Shown in pieces: positions 4,246-5,671 of a stretch of DNA of 5,671 bases. Location of the stretch: the NCBI GenBank assembly GCA_005882155.1, contig VBCQ01000066.1, forward strand, positions 3,141 to 8,811, read 5' to 3'. The position numbers and the translations under genes are program-made. The notes beneath the pieces are model-generated. The model made no database searches. It worked only from the letters and a program-made list of their open reading frames with translations, and had not been told where the DNA came from. Position 1 is the stretch's first letter. Each line of letters opens with the position of its first letter. The DNA comes from Betaproteobacteria bacterium (GTDB taxonomy: Bacteria; Pseudomonadota; Gammaproteobacteria; Burkholderiales; Burkholderiaceae_C).

Positions 4246-5671
4246 ATGAATTTCCCTTGGCGTGATGTCTTGCGCGTGTGCGTCGCACTCTGCATGTCCC
4301 AGCTATGGGCCATGCCGGCACAAGCACTCACCGCCGACCAAGTGCGCGCCATCAGCATCGGCGAGAGCGACGCTCGCTCGGCCGCGATCGCGCAAGCCGC
4401 AACCAGTGGCGACGCCAAGGCGCCCGAGTTCTTCCAAGCGCTGCTCGACGACTCCGTGAAAACTTCCGGCGAACGCGTTTTCGTCGTGCGCGACGGCAAG
4501 GCCTTCGATGCGGCCACCGACACCGAAGCGCCGTTGCCACCCGACGCCGAAGATGTCGTCAACAGCAACCGCATGCGCCGCGAGCTTGAAGGCGCACTGG
4601 CGTCGCTGAAACTGCTGTCGCCCGACAAGGCTCAGCGCGCCGTGGCGCTGAAAGAAATGCGCGACAGCGCCGACGAAGCCCGGCTGCCGTTGATCGAGAA
4701 GGCCTTCGCCGCCGAGACCGACGCGGGTCTGAAGGCCGAGCTCGCGCTGCTGCGCGCGGCGGTCTTGATCTCGTCGGCCGACAAGGCCAAGCGGCTCGAC
4801 GCGGCGAAATCACTCGCCGACAGCCATCAGCCGGCGACCAAGACGCTGCTGCTCGAACGCCTCAAGCCCGATGGCGAAAGCGAAGCGGACGTGCGCGCGC
4901 AGCTGCAGCTCTCGCTGTCGGCGATCGAGTCGCGCCTTGCCTGGGGCGAGCGCCTCGGCATCGTGTTCACCGGCGCGAGCCTCGGCTCGATCCTGCTGCT
5001 CGTCGCGCTCGGCCTCGCGATCACCTACGGGCTGATGGGCGTCATCAACATGGCGCATGGCGAGCTGATGATGATCGGCGCGTACGCGACCTACGTCGTG
5101 CAGAACCTCTTCAAGGCGCATCTGCCGGGTGCGTTCGACTGGTACATCGCGGCGGCGATTCCGGCGGCATTCCTCGCCTCGGCGCTCGTCGGCGCGGCGA
5201 TGGAGCGCAGCGTCATTCGCTGGCTCTACGGCCGGCCGCTCGAGACGCTGCTCGCGACCTGGGGCATCAGCCTCGTGCTGATGCAGGGCGTGCGATCGGT
5301 CTTCGGCGCGCAGAACGTGCAGGTGGAGAACCCGTCGTGGCTGAGCGGCGGCGTCGCTGCAATGAGCAACCTCACGCTGCCGTTCAACCGCATCGCGATC
5401 ATCGCGTTTGCGGTGCTCGTGGTCAGCGGCCTCGCGTTCATCGTCGCGCGAACGCGGCTCGGCCTGTTCGTTCGCGGCGTCACGCAGAACCGGCCGATGG
5501 CGGCGTGCATGGGTGTGAACACCGCGAAGGTCGACACCTATGCGTTCTCGCTCGGATCGGGCATCGCGGGTCTTGCCGGCTGTGCGCTGTCGCAGGTCGG
5601 TAACGTCGGGCCGGACTTGGGGCAGGGCTACATCGTCGACTCGTTCATGGCCGTCGTGCTGGGTGGTGTCG
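4246..5671 (+). CDS. urtB: urea ABC transporter permease UrtB (5' part, cut by window edge)
   Basis: One of two membrane permeases of the UrtABCDE urea importer, homologous to LivH. 475 residues are visible, and I expect roughly 50 more beyond the edge. The ATG at 4246 opens a signal peptide (R6, R10, hydrophobic VCVALCM, cleavage near PAQA, residue 27). The in-frame stop at 4195-4197 limits any earlier start. No strong ribosome site precedes it. Residues 28 to about 233 form a soluble exported domain: RVFVVRDGKAFD (77-88), then helical HEAT-like segments (about 110-232). The permease follows from about 237, with hydrophobic segments near 239-267, 275-289, 299-320, 336-355 and 382-401. The LivH-type signature INMAHGE is at 267-273, TWGISLVLMQG starts at 338, and TQNRPMAACMGV (414-425) is the cytoplasmic-loop motif that likely contacts the ATPase. 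A long N-terminal domain is usual for proteobacterial UrtB, so it is not a chance fusion. Confidence 0.93.
   Translation, partial: MNFPWRDVLRVCVALCMSQLWAMPAQALTADQVRAISIGESDARSAAIAQAATSGDAKAPEFFQALLDDSVKTSGERVFVVRDGKAFDAATDTEAPLPPDAEDVVNSNRMRRELEGALASLKLLSPDKAQRAVALKEMRDSADEARLPLIEKAFAAETDAGLKAELALLRAAVLISSADKAKRLDAAKSLADSHQPATKTLLLERLKPDGESEADVRAQLQLSLSAIESRLAWGERLGIVFTGASLGSILLLVALGLAITYGLMGVINMAHGELMMIGAYATYVVQNLFKAHLPGAFDWYIAAAIPAAFLASALVGAAMERSVIRWLYGRPLETLLATWGISLVLMQGVRSVFGAQNVQVENPSWLSGGVAAMSNLTLPFNRIAIIAFAVLVVSGLAFIVARTRLGLFVRGVTQNRPMAACMGVNTAKVDTYAFSLGSGIAGLAGCALSQVGNVGPDLGQGYIVDSFMAVVLGGV

Overview
No clearly new biological system is visible. The window reads as a stretch of GC-rich chromosome, most likely from a betaproteobacterium of the order Burkholderiales. 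That assignment is inferred from strong G/C preference at third codon positions, the style of the UrtA and UrtB proteins, and an intergenic palindromic repeat that resembles repeats I recall from Burkholderiales genomes. No rRNA, tRNA, CRISPR array or insertion sequence was seen.

Left part (1-1984, + strand): after a short left-edge tail that may be the end of another gene, a perfect interrupted dyad (117-142) lies just upstream of a peroxide-defence pair. The pair is an AhpC-type peroxiredoxin (174-722) whose tail carries a C-P-C resolving-cysteine motif, as in the Mycobacterium-type AhpC, and an AhpD-type disulfide reductase (740-1252) with its own strong ribosome binding site. 24 bases later comes a uracil-DNA glycosylase superfamily protein (1277-1984). 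The three may be co-transcribed, linking peroxide removal with repair of DNA bases, but that is inference.

Middle part (1962-2792): a secreted, unrecognised protein made of two tandem copies of a Cys-containing module is encoded on the minus strand. Its 3' end overlaps the glycosylase gene by 23 bases. Its 5' end is divergent from urtA across a 207-base intergenic region that holds a 16-base palindrome.

Right part (2793-5671, + strand): this is the start of a urea ABC transporter operon. urtA encodes the periplasmic urea-binding protein with a twin-arginine-like signal peptide, and urtB encodes the membrane permease with its long exported N-terminal domain. urtB is cut by the window edge. 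The 181 bases between them hold a 13-bp hairpin with a UUCG loop directly after the urtA stop, then a complex REP-like palindromic element of about 105 bases. Together these may set the ratio of binding protein to permease. urtCDE, and perhaps urease genes, would be expected to the right.
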